Positions 1 to 10,299 of a stretch of 35,945 bases of DNA are shown piece by piece (the stretch's first letter is position 1; each line of letters starts with the position of its first letter). Location of the stretch: assembly GCA_018710945.1 (NCBI GenBank), contig DVIW01000027.1:1-35945 (forward strand), in the 5' to 3' direction. The position numbers and the translations under genes are program-made. The notes under the pieces are model-generated. The model was not told the origin of the DNA, searched no databases, and saw nothing but the letters and a program-made list of their open reading frames with translations. This DNA is from Candidatus Aphodovivens avistercoris. Lineage in GTDB: Bacteria; Actinomycetota; Coriobacteriia; Coriobacteriales; Eggerthellaceae.

Positions 1-5
1 GCGGC

Positions 6-88
6 GGGGTTCCGGGGGGGCGTTCGGGCGTCGTGGGGGGCTTCGTGGGATGCCGTGGGAAGCGTGGGGCACTGTGGGGCGCGCGGGG
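6..88 (+). other. Nine-tract G-run array (G-quadruplex / Rho-site candidate)
   Basis: Runs of three to seven G lie at 6-9, 14-20, 26-28, 35-40, 47-49, 57-59, 66-69, 76-79 and 85-88, all with spacers of 4-7 bases and a period near 10. Several tracts sit in a degenerate CGTGGG repeat. The top strand therefore meets the usual G3+N1-7 rule for G-quadruplexes many times over. Transcripts running left out of xerD would carry the complement, a C-rich and G-poor stretch of the kind used by Rho. No protein-coding gene is seen in 1-177. Confidence 0.5.
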
Positions 89-177
89 CGGCCGCGCTGC
101 GGAGGCGCGGCAGCGCGAGACGGAGCGGAGCCGGGCAGTGCGGCGCGGGCGCCGATCCAGTGGCAACGCGGCGGGCG

Positions 178-1086
178 CTACGGCTGCCGGCGGGCGGCGC
201 GGGGGTGGGCGTGGAGGTACTCTTCGCGGATGTGCGAGCGGTCCACATGGGTGTAGATCTGGGTGGTGGAGATGTCGGCGTGGCCGAGCATCTCCTGGAT
301 GGCGCGCAGGTCGGCCCCGCCCTCCAGCAGGTGCGTGGCGAAGGAGTGGCGCAGGGTGTGGGGGTGCAGGCCCCGCTGCCCGATGGCAAGCCCGGCGCGC
401 GCCACGACGGCGTGCACGCTCTGACGGCTCAGCCGGCCGCCGCGCGCGTTCAAAAACACCGCCGAGGTGGGTCGGCGCGGGTCGGCCAGCTGGCGGCGGG
501 CGTTTGACAGGTAGTCCTCGAGCGCCGCGCGCGCCGTGCCGGCGAGCGGGGCGATGCGCTCCTTTTCGCCCTTGCCCACCACGCGCACGTAGCCCGCGTC
601 CACCAGGCAATCGTCCACGTCCAGCCCGCAGCACTCGCTTGCGCGCAGCCCGCAGCCGTAGAGCACCTCCAGCAGGGTGCGGTCGCGCGCACCCAAGGGC
701 GTGGCGGGAAACGGCTGGTCCAACAGCCGCTCGACCTGCTGGACAGACAGCACGTCGGGAAGGCGGAGGGGAGCCTTCGGCACGGGGATGCCCACGGCGG
801 GGCTGGCCGGGCTCAAACCCTCGCGCACCGCGAACCGGTGCAGCCCCTTCGCCACGGAGACGCGGTGCCGCACGGTGGCGGGCGCCAGGCCCCGCCCCGC
901 CAGCTCGGCCTCGTAGGCCGCCACGTCGGCGCGCTGCACGCACGCGATGTCGTCGACGCCGCGGCTTTCCAGAAACGCGCAGTAGGCCGCAAGCTCGCGC
1001 TCGTAGGAGCGGATGGTCAGCGGGGCGCGCCCGCGCTCGATGCGCAGGTAGGACAGGTAGTCCTGCGCCGCCTCCGCAAGCTTCAC
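178..1086 (-). CDS. xerD: Tyrosine recombinase XerD/XerC
   Basis: 302-residue tyrosine recombinase, the normal length for Xer proteins, which act on the dif site to resolve chromosome dimers. The N-terminal SAM-like core-binding domain covers about residues 1-90 and the catalytic domain about 110-290. The full catalytic set is visible: Arg148 (in GCGLRASE), Lys172 (GKGEK), His243 and Arg246 ([12 protein letters not shown]), His269 (LGHADI) and nucleophile Tyr278 (TTQIYTH). The start is GTG, chosen because a strong GAGGAGGGGAGGGG stretch lies just upstream. It follows pyrG by 84 bases on the same strand and is probably co-transcribed with it. No integrase cargo or attachment sites are seen around it, so a housekeeping Xer role is favoured over a phage integrase. 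XerC versus XerD cannot be settled from this gene alone. Confidence 0.9.
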   Translation of the reverse strand: MKLAEAAQDYLSYLRIERGRAPLTIRSYERELAAYCAFLESRGVDDIACVQRADVAAYEAELAGRGLAPATVRHRVSVAKGLHRFAVREGLSPASPAVGIPVPKAPLRLPDVLSVQQVERLLDQPFPATPLGARDRTLLEVLYGCGLRASECCGLDVDDCLVDAGYVRVVGKGEKERIAPLAGTARAALEDYLSNARRQLADPRRPTSAVFLNARGGRLSRQSVHAVVARAGLAIGQRGLHPHTLRHSFATHLLEGGADLRAIQEMLGHADISTTQIYTHVDRSHIREEYLHAHPRAARRQP

Positions 1087-1170
1087 CGCCCCTCCCCTCC
1101 TCGATCCGCCGAACAGCCCGCATTATCCCACACGAAGTGGGAGGCAGTAAGCGGGACGCGGGCAGGCGCG

Positions 1171-3893
<2,723 letters not shown>

Positions 3894-4016
3894 CGCCGCC
3901 CCCCCTTCCGCAATCCATCGGCCTGCCGCATGACGCCCGGACGTGCCGCCGTGCTCGCTGCGCGCAAACGGCGGCCCGCCCGGGCCAAAACCTCAGCAGC
4001 TCAGATTCTACCGCTC

Positions 4017-4916
4017 CTACCCCATGCTGCGGCGGCGCATCACCGCAAGGCCGAGCGCCGCGGCGACCGCGCACACGAGGCCTGCCGCAGCCACCGCCGC
4101 AGGATCGCCCATCGCGCCGTGGCCGAGCGTGCTCATGAGCGCCATGGGCGACGCATTCTCAAGCAGGTCCGCCGCCTCCGCGAGCGGTCCCGCGGATCCG
4201 GCCGCCGCCGCAGCGGCGCCCACCGCGAGCATAAGCCCCTTCTCAACCGCAAAGCCGCCAAGGAAGAGGCCCACGAGCACGCCGGCCGCCTCGCTGCGCG
4301 TCACGAACACCGCAAGCAGCGTGAGAAGCTGGTAGGCGAAGATCCCAAGCCACACCTGCACCGTCCACAGCGCGAACTCCGCCGCCGAGGCCGGCAGCAC
4401 CGCGAACCCCATGCCCCCGTAGAAGAGCATCGTGCACGCAGCGCCCGCCAGCACGAGCAACGCGCCCGCCACCGCCGCCGCAACCAGGTGCGACGCCGCG
4501 TAGGCGAAACGGCCGCCGCGCGCCTGCAGAAGATTCTTCGCGAAGCCGCGCCGCTTGTCGCCCGAGAGGTCCTGGGCGGCGAACAGGCCCGTGAACGCAG
4601 CCGCCAGCATGCCGATGAAGCTGCCGTTCACGAACGAGCTGCCGTAAAGCGCGAAGGGCGCGGACTCGTCGGAGACGGCGCCGAGCAGGCGCGCGAAGTC
4701 GCTCGAGGTGGACACGCCGGCGCTCACGCCAGGCGCCGTCGCGGATGCGAGCGCGTCGCCCGAGGTGCCGAACAGCGCTGCAAGCGCGTCGTTGCCCGTG
4801 ACCACCGCCAGAAGCACCGCCGACAGCAGGATGGGGATCATCAGAACCGCCAGGAACACCCAGAACAGGCGCCCGTGGAACAGCCGGTACAGCTGGGCGC
4901 GCGTCGCCCCTAGCAT
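4017..4916 (-). CDS. ABC-2 type permease, lantibiotic/bacitracin exporter subunit
   Basis: 299-residue integral membrane protein with about six hydrophobic segments; the last ends in a short basic tail. It shares with the next upstream permease the layout of one N-terminal membrane helix, an extracellular stretch, then a GDKRRGFAKNLLQARGGRFAYA segment matching the conserved G-x-KNL-x-Q-x-GGR-x-x-YA of the other permease. The two are therefore paralogues that probably form a heterodimeric pore with the ATPase at 5830-6834. The ATG at 4916 is chosen over more distal starts because GGAGGG lies 7-8 bases upstream and the hydrophobic segment begins right after it. It is 138 bases downstream of the other permease and 123 bases upstream of the histidine kinase. 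Confidence 0.85.
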   Translation of the reverse strand: MLGATRAQLYRLFHGRLFWVFLAVLMIPILLSAVLLAVVTGNDALAALFGTSGDALASATAPGVSAGVSTSSDFARLLGAVSDESAPFALYGSSFVNGSFIGMLAAAFTGLFAAQDLSGDKRRGFAKNLLQARGGRFAYAASHLVAAAVAGALLVLAGAACTMLFYGGMGFAVLPASAAEFALWTVQVWLGIFAYQLLTLLAVFVTRSEAAGVLVGLFLGGFAVEKGLMLAVGAAAAAAGSAGPLAEAADLLENASPMALMSTLGHGAMGDPAAVAAAGLVCAVAAALGLAVMRRRSMG

Positions 4917-5054
4917 CGCGCATCCCTCCCCCGGCCGCATCGCGCGCCAAGCCGCACCCATGCCCGCATGAGCGTCCAGACGCACGTCAGGAAGAGCAGG
5001 CGGCGGAAGGCGCGCAGCGTGAGCCTCTTCTCTCGAAGCATCGCAACCGCCTCC

Positions 5055-5828
5055 CTATGCGAGCCGGCGCCGACGCAGGACGACTGCGACGAGCACCGCG
5101 GCCACTGCGAGGGTGAGGCCGCCCTCGACAAGCGCGTTCGCCTCCGGCGCCATGCCGGCCGCCAGCTGGGCGAGATCGGCCGCCAGGTAGCCGTCGAGGC
5201 AGGTGCGCACCGCCATCGGCAGTACGGGAATGTTCGACAGCACGAGGCTGAGCGCCATCTCCGCCACGCCGCCGCTGAGCATGATCGCCGCGACGATGCC
5301 GGCCGCTTCGCTCTTCGTAATCGCCACCACGAGCAGGGCCACCGCCGCGTAGGCCGACACCACGAGCAGCACCTGCGCGACCCACAGCAGAGCGTCGGCG
5401 AACGTCGGCATGAGGTAGCTCTGCCCGACAACCGGCAGCGACACCGCTGTCACCGCGATGCCCACGACCATGAACCACAGCGTCGCGAGAAGCGCCACCG
5501 CCACAAGCGACACCGCGTAGGACACGCGGCCGCCCTGCGCCTGGACGAGGTTCTTCACGTAGCCCGTCTTGAAGTCAGCCGCTGCGAAGCTCGCCACGTA
5601 AACGGCCGCGAACATCGCGAGGAACGAGCCACTCACGTACCCCGAACCGTAGAACTGAAGAAGCGTCAGGCTCGCCAGATCACCCTCGATGATGTTGCCG
5701 AGCCCGAGGTCGGGCTGCTGCGACAGCCAGATGGCCAGCGGCAGCACGAGGCAGATGACCGCCATCGTGACGGTGTACACCCGAAACAGCGTCGAATGCA
5801 TCGTGCGGTAGAGCACCGCGCGCATCAT
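5055..5828 (-). CDS. ABC-2 type permease, paralogue of the neighbouring permease
   Basis: 257-residue membrane protein with about six membrane segments and the conserved FKTGYVKNLVQAQGGRVSYA stretch of LanE/LanG/BcrB-like permeases. The start is one of two tandem ATG codons at 5828/5825, one to four bases after the ATPase stop codon. The arrangement suggests translational coupling, since only a weak ribosome-binding site (GGGCGGTGG, too distant) is visible. An in-frame extension to 5954 would overlap the ATPase and would be Arg-rich, unlike a membrane protein start, so it was rejected. Substrate is unknown; the family typically expels or detoxifies lantibiotics, bacitracin-like or other envelope-active peptides. 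Confidence 0.85.
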   Translation of the reverse strand: MMRAVLYRTMHSTLFRVYTVTMAVICLVLPLAIWLSQQPDLGLGNIIEGDLASLTLLQFYGSGYVSGSFLAMFAAVYVASFAAADFKTGYVKNLVQAQGGRVSYAVSLVAVALLATLWFMVVGIAVTAVSLPVVGQSYLMPTFADALLWVAQVLLVVSAYAAVALLVVAITKSEAAGIVAAIMLSGGVAEMALSLVLSNIPVLPMAVRTCLDGYLAADLAQLAAGMAPEANALVEGGLTLAVAAVLVAVVLRRRRLA

Positions 5829-5829
5829 G

Positions 5830-6834
5830 CTAAGCACGGCGACCACCGCCCTTTCCGCCGACGCCGCGCGCGTCGGGCGCGCCCGCCGCCTGCGACCACG
5901 CCGCCGCATCGGGCGCGGGAGCGGCCGTCGACGGATCGGCTCCCATGAGCTCAACGAACAGCTCCTCTATGTCGCGCTCGTGGACGAACAGCTCCGTCAC
6001 CGCGATGCCCGCCTGCGCGAGCGCCGCGCCAGCCTCCGTGGCCGCCACGCCGCCCTCGACGCGGATCGCGTCGTCGGGCATGAGCGAGAAGCGCGCGGTT
6101 GGAAAGGCGTCCTGAAGCCGCGCAAGCGCCAGTCGCGGCTCGGTGGCGCGCACGCTCAGGTAGTCCGCGCATTCGGCCTCCACCTGCGCGGCGGTCATTT
6201 CGCGCACGAGGCGCCCGTCGCGGATCACGCCGTAGCAGGTGACCATGCGCTCCAGCTGGTCGAGCACGTGCGAGCTGATGAACACCGTGATCGACCGCAC
6301 GCGTGCCAGCTGCATGATGGTCGTGCGCACCTCGCGCACCGCCTGAGGATCGAGCCCGTTGAACGGCTCGTCGAGCAGCAGCAGGTCGGGCGATCCCACC
6401 AGCGCGAGCGCCAGGCCCAAACGCTGCTTCATGCCAAGCGAGTACGTCTTCGCGCGCTTCTTCGCCACCCCCGACAAGCCCACGATGTCCAGCACCTCGC
6501 GGCTGGCAGCCTTCGCGTCGGGCACGCCGAGCGAGAGCGCCCGCACCATCACGTTGTCGAAGCCGGAAAGCCCCGGGTGGATGCCCGGGTTCTCGATGAG
6601 CGAGCCCAAACGCCGGCTCGTGCAACCGGGCGCCTGCCGCTCGCCCAGAAGCTCGATCTCGCCCGACGTGGGCAGCACGAGTCCCGCCAGCATCTTCATG
6701 ACGGTGGATTTGCCGGCGCCGTTGCGGCCGACGAAGCCGTAGATCTCGCCGCATTTCACGGTGAGATCCAGCGACTCCACCGCGCTTTTCCCGCCGTAGC
6801 GCTTCGTCAGCCCCACGGTCCTTATCGCATCCAT
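5830..6834 (-). CDS. ABC transporter ATPase, BcrA/LanF type
   Basis: 334-residue ATP-binding subunit. Walker A GRNGAGKST is at residues 37-45, signature SLGMKQR at 132-138 and Walker B LLLLDEP at 151-157, followed by a long C-terminal extension of about 100 residues typical of the BcrA/LanF branch. The ATG at 6834 has AGGAG six bases upstream; a TTG two codons earlier sits on the Shine-Dalgarno sequence itself. The two permeases follow immediately, so this is the motor of a three-component peptide export or immunity pump. A direct repeat AACC-N7-AACC (6852-6855 and 6863-6866), 11 bases apart, lies just upstream of the ribosome-binding site and resembles an OmpR-type regulator site, but it is too close to the start to be convincing. 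Confidence 0.93.
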   Translation of the reverse strand: MDAIRTVGLTKRYGGKSAVESLDLTVKCGEIYGFVGRNGAGKSTVMKMLAGLVLPTSGEIELLGERQAPGCTSRRLGSLIENPGIHPGLSGFDNVMVRALSLGVPDAKAASREVLDIVGLSGVAKKRAKTYSLGMKQRLGLALALVGSPDLLLLDEPFNGLDPQAVREVRTTIMQLARVRSITVFISSHVLDQLERMVTCYGVIRDGRLVREMTAAQVEAECADYLSVRATEPRLALARLQDAFPTARFSLMPDDAIRVEGGVAATEAGAALAQAGIAVTELFVHERDIEELFVELMGADPSTAAPAPDAAAWSQAAGAPDARGVGGKGGGRRA

Positions 6835-7021
6835 GCGCAACTCCTATCTCGAACCAACGTCCAACCGGATGATTCGAGTATGGACGGCGCCGGTTCAGGA
6901 ACCTTTCGCCAAGTGTAAAGAAAGTTGCAAGATTCGGGGCGGGAACGCGAAGAAGCAGAACGGGAAACGGGGCGCGGTGCCGGGCGGACGCTGCGTCGAG
7001 AGGGACGGGCGGATCGGCCCC

Positions 7022-7774
7022 TCACGCCTCGGGCGCGTCGGCCAGCTTGAACCCGATGCCCCACACCGTCTCGATGTAGCCCTCGGTGCCCGTGCCCTTC
7101 AGCTTCGCGCGGATGTTCGAGATGTGCGTATTGATGGCCTTTTCCTCCACGGCCGCGTCCTCGTGCCACACCGCCTGGTACAGCTCGCGCTTGGTGAACA
7201 CCTTGCGCGGATGGCGCATGAGGGCCGCCACGATGTCGAACTCGGTGCGCGTGAGACGGACGGGCGTCCCCGCCGCCAAAAACGAGCGCTCGTCCTCGTC
7301 AAGGCGCCAGGAGCAGAACGAGCGCACGGACCCGGCGCGCGCTGGGCCGGAAGAACCGGCGGCGGCCTGGTCGGGCGGGCACGCCGCCGCCGGTGCGGTG
7401 CGGCGCAAAAGCGCCTCCACGCGCGCCACCAGCTCGTCCAGATCGAACGGCTTCACCAGGTAGTCGTCGGCGCCCAGGCGCAGAAGAGCCACGCGGTCCA
7501 CCACCGCCGAGCGCGCCGAGGCCACGATGATGGGCGCTGCGCTGCGCTGGCGGATGAGCGCCACCACGTCCTCGCCCGGCATGCCGGGCAGCATGAGGTC
7601 GCAGATGAACAGGTCGAACGCCGTGCCGCCCTCCACAAGCAGCCGCGCCTCGGTGCCCGAGTAGGCCGGCGTGCAGGAATACCCCTCACCCGCCAGCGTC
7701 GAGCACACCACGTCGCTGATGGCCGCGTCATCCTCCACCACGAGGACGGACGCCTTGCTTCCCTTCTGCCGCAC
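7022..7774 (-). CDS. OmpR/PhoB-family response regulator
   Basis: 250-residue two-component regulator. The receiver domain (residues 8-120) has the acidic pair Asp15/Asp16 (LVVEDD), phosphoacceptor Asp59 (LFICDLMLPGMPGED) and a Lys in DDYLVKPFD. The C-terminal winged-helix domain ends with ISNIRAKLKG and VWGIGFKL, as in the OmpR/PhoB family. The start is taken as GTG at 7774, with GGGGAAG eight bases upstream; a longer in-frame version would run through the stop of the preceding gene. The upstream 98-residue gene ends four bases before this start, so the two are co-transcribed. A gap of 187 bases then separates it from the ABC ATPase. The likely partner kinase is at 2949-3893. Confidence 0.93.
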   Translation of the reverse strand: MRQKGSKASVLVVEDDAAISDVVCSTLAGEGYSCTPAYSGTEARLLVEGGTAFDLFICDLMLPGMPGEDVVALIRQRSAAPIIVASARSAVVDRVALLRLGADDYLVKPFDLDELVARVEALLRRTAPAAACPPDQAAAGSSGPARAGSVRSFCSWRLDEDERSFLAAGTPVRLTRTEFDIVAALMRHPRKVFTKRELYQAVWHEDAAVEEKAINTHISNIRAKLKGTGTEGYIETVWGIGFKLADAPEA

Positions 7775-7778
7775 GGCG

Positions 7779-8075
7779 CTACTTCCCCGCGCCCTTCGAC
7801 CAGTACGGGGTACTCTTGTACCACGCCTCACCCGCGTCGATGAGGCGTATCAGCTCGGCCTTCTGCTCGTCGGTGAAGTCCGCGCGGGCGCGCACGAGCT
7901 CGCGTTGGGCTTCCACTTGCTTGGCCGCCAGCTCGCCCGCAGGCGGCGGGCAGCAGGGGCGCACGAAGAACGACACCCAGAACTTGCGGTCGGCGTAGCC
8001 CTCGCGGGCCTGCTCGAACGAAACGTCGGCCAGGGAATCGTCCACGACGGCGCAGACATCGGTAGCGGTTTGCAT
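7779..8075 (-). CDS. Unknown 98-residue cytoplasmic protein, first gene of the sensor/ABC locus
   Basis: 98 residues, not recognised. No signal peptide or membrane helix is visible. There is a CC pair in a short proline run (RPCCPPPAGE), and the C-terminal half is rich in charged residues and probably helical (AAKQVEAQRELVRARADFTDEQKAEL in part). The ATG at 8075 has GGAAGGAG with good spacing; the frame stays open further upstream through a palindromic repeat, which is why the longer form is rejected. Its stop is four bases before the response regulator start, implying co-expression with the two-component/ABC system. A role in sensing or in modulating the regulator is only inference from position. 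Confidence 0.7.
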   Translation of the reverse strand: MQTATDVCAVVDDSLADVSFEQAREGYADRKFWVSFFVRPCCPPPAGELAAKQVEAQRELVRARADFTDEQKAELIRLIDAGEAWYKSTPYWSKGAGK

Positions 8076-8141
8076 GGCGTGCTCCTTCCCTTCTGCGGAT
8101 GCGATGGCCCTATGGTACTCCATCGCGGCCGCGCGGGGGCC

Positions 8142-8200
8142 GATCTTCGTCCTTTCCGCGCGTTCCGAAGCGCCGGCAGCGCGCGAAAGGGACGAAGATC
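8142..8200. repeat. Palindromic repeat element, copy 1
   Basis: A 59-base imperfect palindrome: two 21-base arms (8142-8162 and 8180-8200, outer ends GATCTTCGTCC and GGACGAAGATC, inner ends CGCGCG) around a 17-base centre. The reverse complement of the element at 9691-9753 aligns with it over arms and centre at the same 17-base centre length. It lies between the alcohol dehydrogenase stop and the start of the 98-residue gene. It could act as a bidirectional hairpin; there is no T tract. Confidence 0.75.
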
Positions 8201-8285
8201 CGCGCGCTTGCCCCCCCCTGCGCCCGCACACGCCTCGGGCCGAGGCGACGCCCCTCGCGCCGGCGCGCCCAAGGCGGCTGCCGCG

Positions 8286-9497
8286 CTACTGCGCGAACGC
8301 CGAGCGGTAGATCGCCTTCACGTCATCGGGCCCGAGCTTCTTGAAGGCGCCGAACACGCTGCCCTTCGCCGCCGCAACCGTCTCGGCGAGGCGGTCCACA
8401 TCGGCGGGGGCGAACCCGAGCTCGTCCATCGTGGCGGGCATGCCCTGGCGCGCGAAGAAGTCCTGCAGCGCGTCGATCCCTGCCTCGACGGCAGCGGCCA
8501 CGGACGCATCGTCGGCGCCCGCCGCCTCGATGCCGAACACGTCGGCCGCGAAACTCAAGAAGCGCTGCGGGTCCTCGCGCCACACGAAGCGCATCCACGC
8601 GGGCAGCACCACCGCGAGCCCCGCGCCGTGCGTCACCTGCGGGTCGAGCGCCGACATCGCGTGCTCGAGCGCGTGACTCTCCCAGCCGCCCGCGCGCCCC
8701 GCAGGAGAGAGCGAGCGCCCGCAGCCCGCGAGGTCGTTGTGAGCGAGCGTGCCCGCCCACATGAGGTTCGCGCGCGCATCGTAGTCGCGCGGGTCGGCGT
8801 GCACACGTTCGGCCGCTTCCATGATGGCGCGGATGAGCCCGCAGGCGATGTTGTCGGTGACGGGCACCGCGCCCACGCCGCTGAAGTAGCGCTCGCAGAT
8901 GTGCGCGATCATGTCGGTTGCGCCCGCCGCCGTCTGGTAGGCGGGCAGCGTGAACGTGAGCTCGGGATCCATCACGGCGACGGCGGGGCGGAACAGATCG
9001 GAGTTCACGCCCACTTTCGCGTCGAGCTCGTCGTTGCTGATCACGCACGAGTTCGACCCCTCCGACCCCGCCGCGGGGATGGTGAGCACGCAGGCGACGG
9101 GCAGGCAGGCTTCAATGGACGTGCGCTTGGAAAAGAAGTCCCACACGTCGCCCTCGTAGGGCACGCCGAACGCGACGGCCTTCGCGCAGTCGATCGCGCT
9201 GCCGCCGCCCACCGCGAGGATGCAGTCGGCGCCGAACGCCACAGCGCTCGCGATGCCCGCGCGCACCTGGTTCACCTCGGGGTTCGGCCGCACGCCCGCC
9301 AGGTCCTCGTGCGCGATGCCCGCGGCGTCGAGCGACGCCTTCACGCGGTCGAGCGTTCCGGTGCGCACCGCCGAGCCTTGCCCGTACACCAGCAGCACGC
9401 GCGCGTACCCGCGCTGCGCGAGCACGGCGCCCACGCGGTCGGTCGCGCCGCGGCCGAACACGAACTCGGTCGGAGCGTAGTAGGTGAAATCGTTCAT
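8286..9497 (-). CDS. Iron-containing alcohol dehydrogenase (butanol-dehydrogenase-like)
   Basis: 403-residue member of the iron-type (group III) alcohol dehydrogenases, which interconvert aldehydes and alcohols with NAD(P)H in the cytoplasm. The nucleotide-binding motif GGGSAIDCAKA is at about residues 97-107. Metal ligands are visible as Asp and His in GATDMIAHI, His in ESHALEHAMSAL and His in THGAGLAVVLPAW, so the active site looks intact. The ATG at 9497 starts MNDFTYYAPTEFVFG, the usual beginning for this branch, and has GGGGAG upstream. It is the only gene between two palindromic repeats and lies downstream of the aldolase/DhaKL operon on the same strand, but beyond a strong terminator, so it is probably its own transcript. 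Substrate unknown; reduction of an aldehyde released by the aldolase is a guess. Confidence 0.92.
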   Translation of the reverse strand: MNDFTYYAPTEFVFGRGATDRVGAVLAQRGYARVLLVYGQGSAVRTGTLDRVKASLDAAGIAHEDLAGVRPNPEVNQVRAGIASAVAFGADCILAVGGGSAIDCAKAVAFGVPYEGDVWDFFSKRTSIEACLPVACVLTIPAAGSEGSNSCVISNDELDAKVGVNSDLFRPAVAVMDPELTFTLPAYQTAAGATDMIAHICERYFSGVGAVPVTDNIACGLIRAIMEAAERVHADPRDYDARANLMWAGTLAHNDLAGCGRSLSPAGRAGGWESHALEHAMSALDPQVTHGAGLAVVLPAWMRFVWREDPQRFLSFAADVFGIEAAGADDASVAAAVEAGIDALQDFFARQGMPATMDELGFAPADVDRLAETVAAAKGSVFGAFKKLGPDDVKAIYRSAFAQ

Positions 9498-9690
9498 GGG
9501 AGGCTCCCCTCGTCGCAGTTTCGTCATGCGCCTATCATAGCGCCGCGCCCGCGTTCCGGGCAGATGCACGCCGCGGAAGGGCGCAGGGCGACAGGCGACG
9601 CGCCATCCCCGCACGCTGCCGCGCCCGCGCCGCAATCCGCATTCGGCCTTCGCTTCCCTCCCGCTTTCACCCGCACCCGCGCCCTCAAAA

Positions 9691-9753
9691 CGGATCTTCG
9701 ACCGTTTCGCGCGTCAAACGGCCTCCCGAACGCGCGAAACGGACGAGAATCCG
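9691..9753. repeat. Palindromic repeat element, copy 2
   Basis: A 63-base imperfect palindrome: arms 9691-9713 and 9731-9753 (outer CGGATCTTCGACC and GGACGAGAATCCG, inner CGTTTCGCGCG and CGCGCGAAACG) around a 17-base centre. It matches copy 1 (8142-8200) most closely in reverse orientation. It lies in the gap between the VOC-gene terminator and the alcohol dehydrogenase start. The rest of the 9498-9809 gap shows nothing else I can support. Confidence 0.75.
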
Positions 9754-9809
9754 TGCGAGCGCCGCACTTGCACGCGAAGGCTCCGCCAGGCACGCGCACC
9801 CGAGCGCAT

Positions 9810-9839
9810 AAAAAAGGGGCGAGCCGAAGCCCGCCCCTT
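9810..9839 (-). terminator. Rho-independent terminator of the aldolase/DhaKL/VOC operon
   Basis: On the minus strand a GC stem (GGGGCG paired with CGCCCC, extended inward by GC pairs around a TTCG loop) is followed directly by six T. It sits 52 bases after the VOC gene stop and is the clearest intrinsic terminator in the window. It marks the end of the four-gene operon. Confidence 0.85.
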
Positions 9840-9891
9840 CGCAGGAGGTATGTCGCTTGCAACCGCGTAGCGCGTGCCGCGCGGCGCTTCC

Positions 9892-10215
9892 CTACTTCTC
9901 CTCGTACAGCTCGATGATGGCGTCGTCCTTCACCACAAAGGCCAAACGCACGCCCTCGCCGAGGCTCTCGGGACCGAAGATCACGCGGTCGGCGTCGGCG
10001 ATGTAGTGCTCGATGTCGTCGACGGCGTAGGCCACGTGAGGCTGCTTCGACAGGATCTCGGGGAAGCGCGTGCCCTCCTCGAACTTGAGGTACTCGATCT
10101 TGTAGTCGTAGGCGTCCACGCTCTCGTTCACCCAGAAGCCGCCCCACTCGTTGTACACCATGCCGGGCTTCTTGTTGAGCACGGGGATGCCGATGTGCGT
10201 GTAATCAGCGGACAT
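9892..10215 (-). CDS. Small VOC/glyoxalase-like protein
   Basis: 107 residues, no signal peptide. The C-terminal half (HVAYAVDDIEHYI, then VRLAFVVKDDAIIELYEEK) has the strand-helix-strand pattern and closing acidic residue of vicinal-oxygen-chelate (glyoxalase/epimerase) domains; the N-terminus (THIGIPV) carries the usual first-strand His. That suggests a single VOC module that binds a divalent metal and acts as a dimer on an oxygenated small molecule, but the match is by eye. The ATG at 10215 has GAAAGGAAGG upstream. It is the last gene of the aldolase/DhaL/DhaK operon, 84 bases after dhaK, and the terminator follows. An isomerase or epimerase step in the same pathway is plausible; the exact reaction is unknown. 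Confidence 0.6.
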   Translation of the reverse strand: MSADYTHIGIPVLNKKPGMVYNEWGGFWVNESVDAYDYKIEYLKFEEGTRFPEILSKQPHVAYAVDDIEHYIADADRVIFGPESLGEGVRLAFVVKDDAIIELYEEK

Positions 10216-10299
10216 GAGAAACCTTCCTTTCCGCAGGTCGTTCGTACGCGATGGCGGGGCGCCGCAGCCGCCGGCGACGGCCCGGCGCCCCGAGCCGCG

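Noticed and set aside
178..1086. xerD as an integrase of a mobile element
   Set aside because: Typical Xer length, next to pyrG, with no cargo, attachment sites or tRNA nearby.
7671..9917. Long rightward frame opposite the alcohol dehydrogenase
   Set aside because: Antisense to a well-supported gene and includes both palindromic repeats; composition not protein-like.
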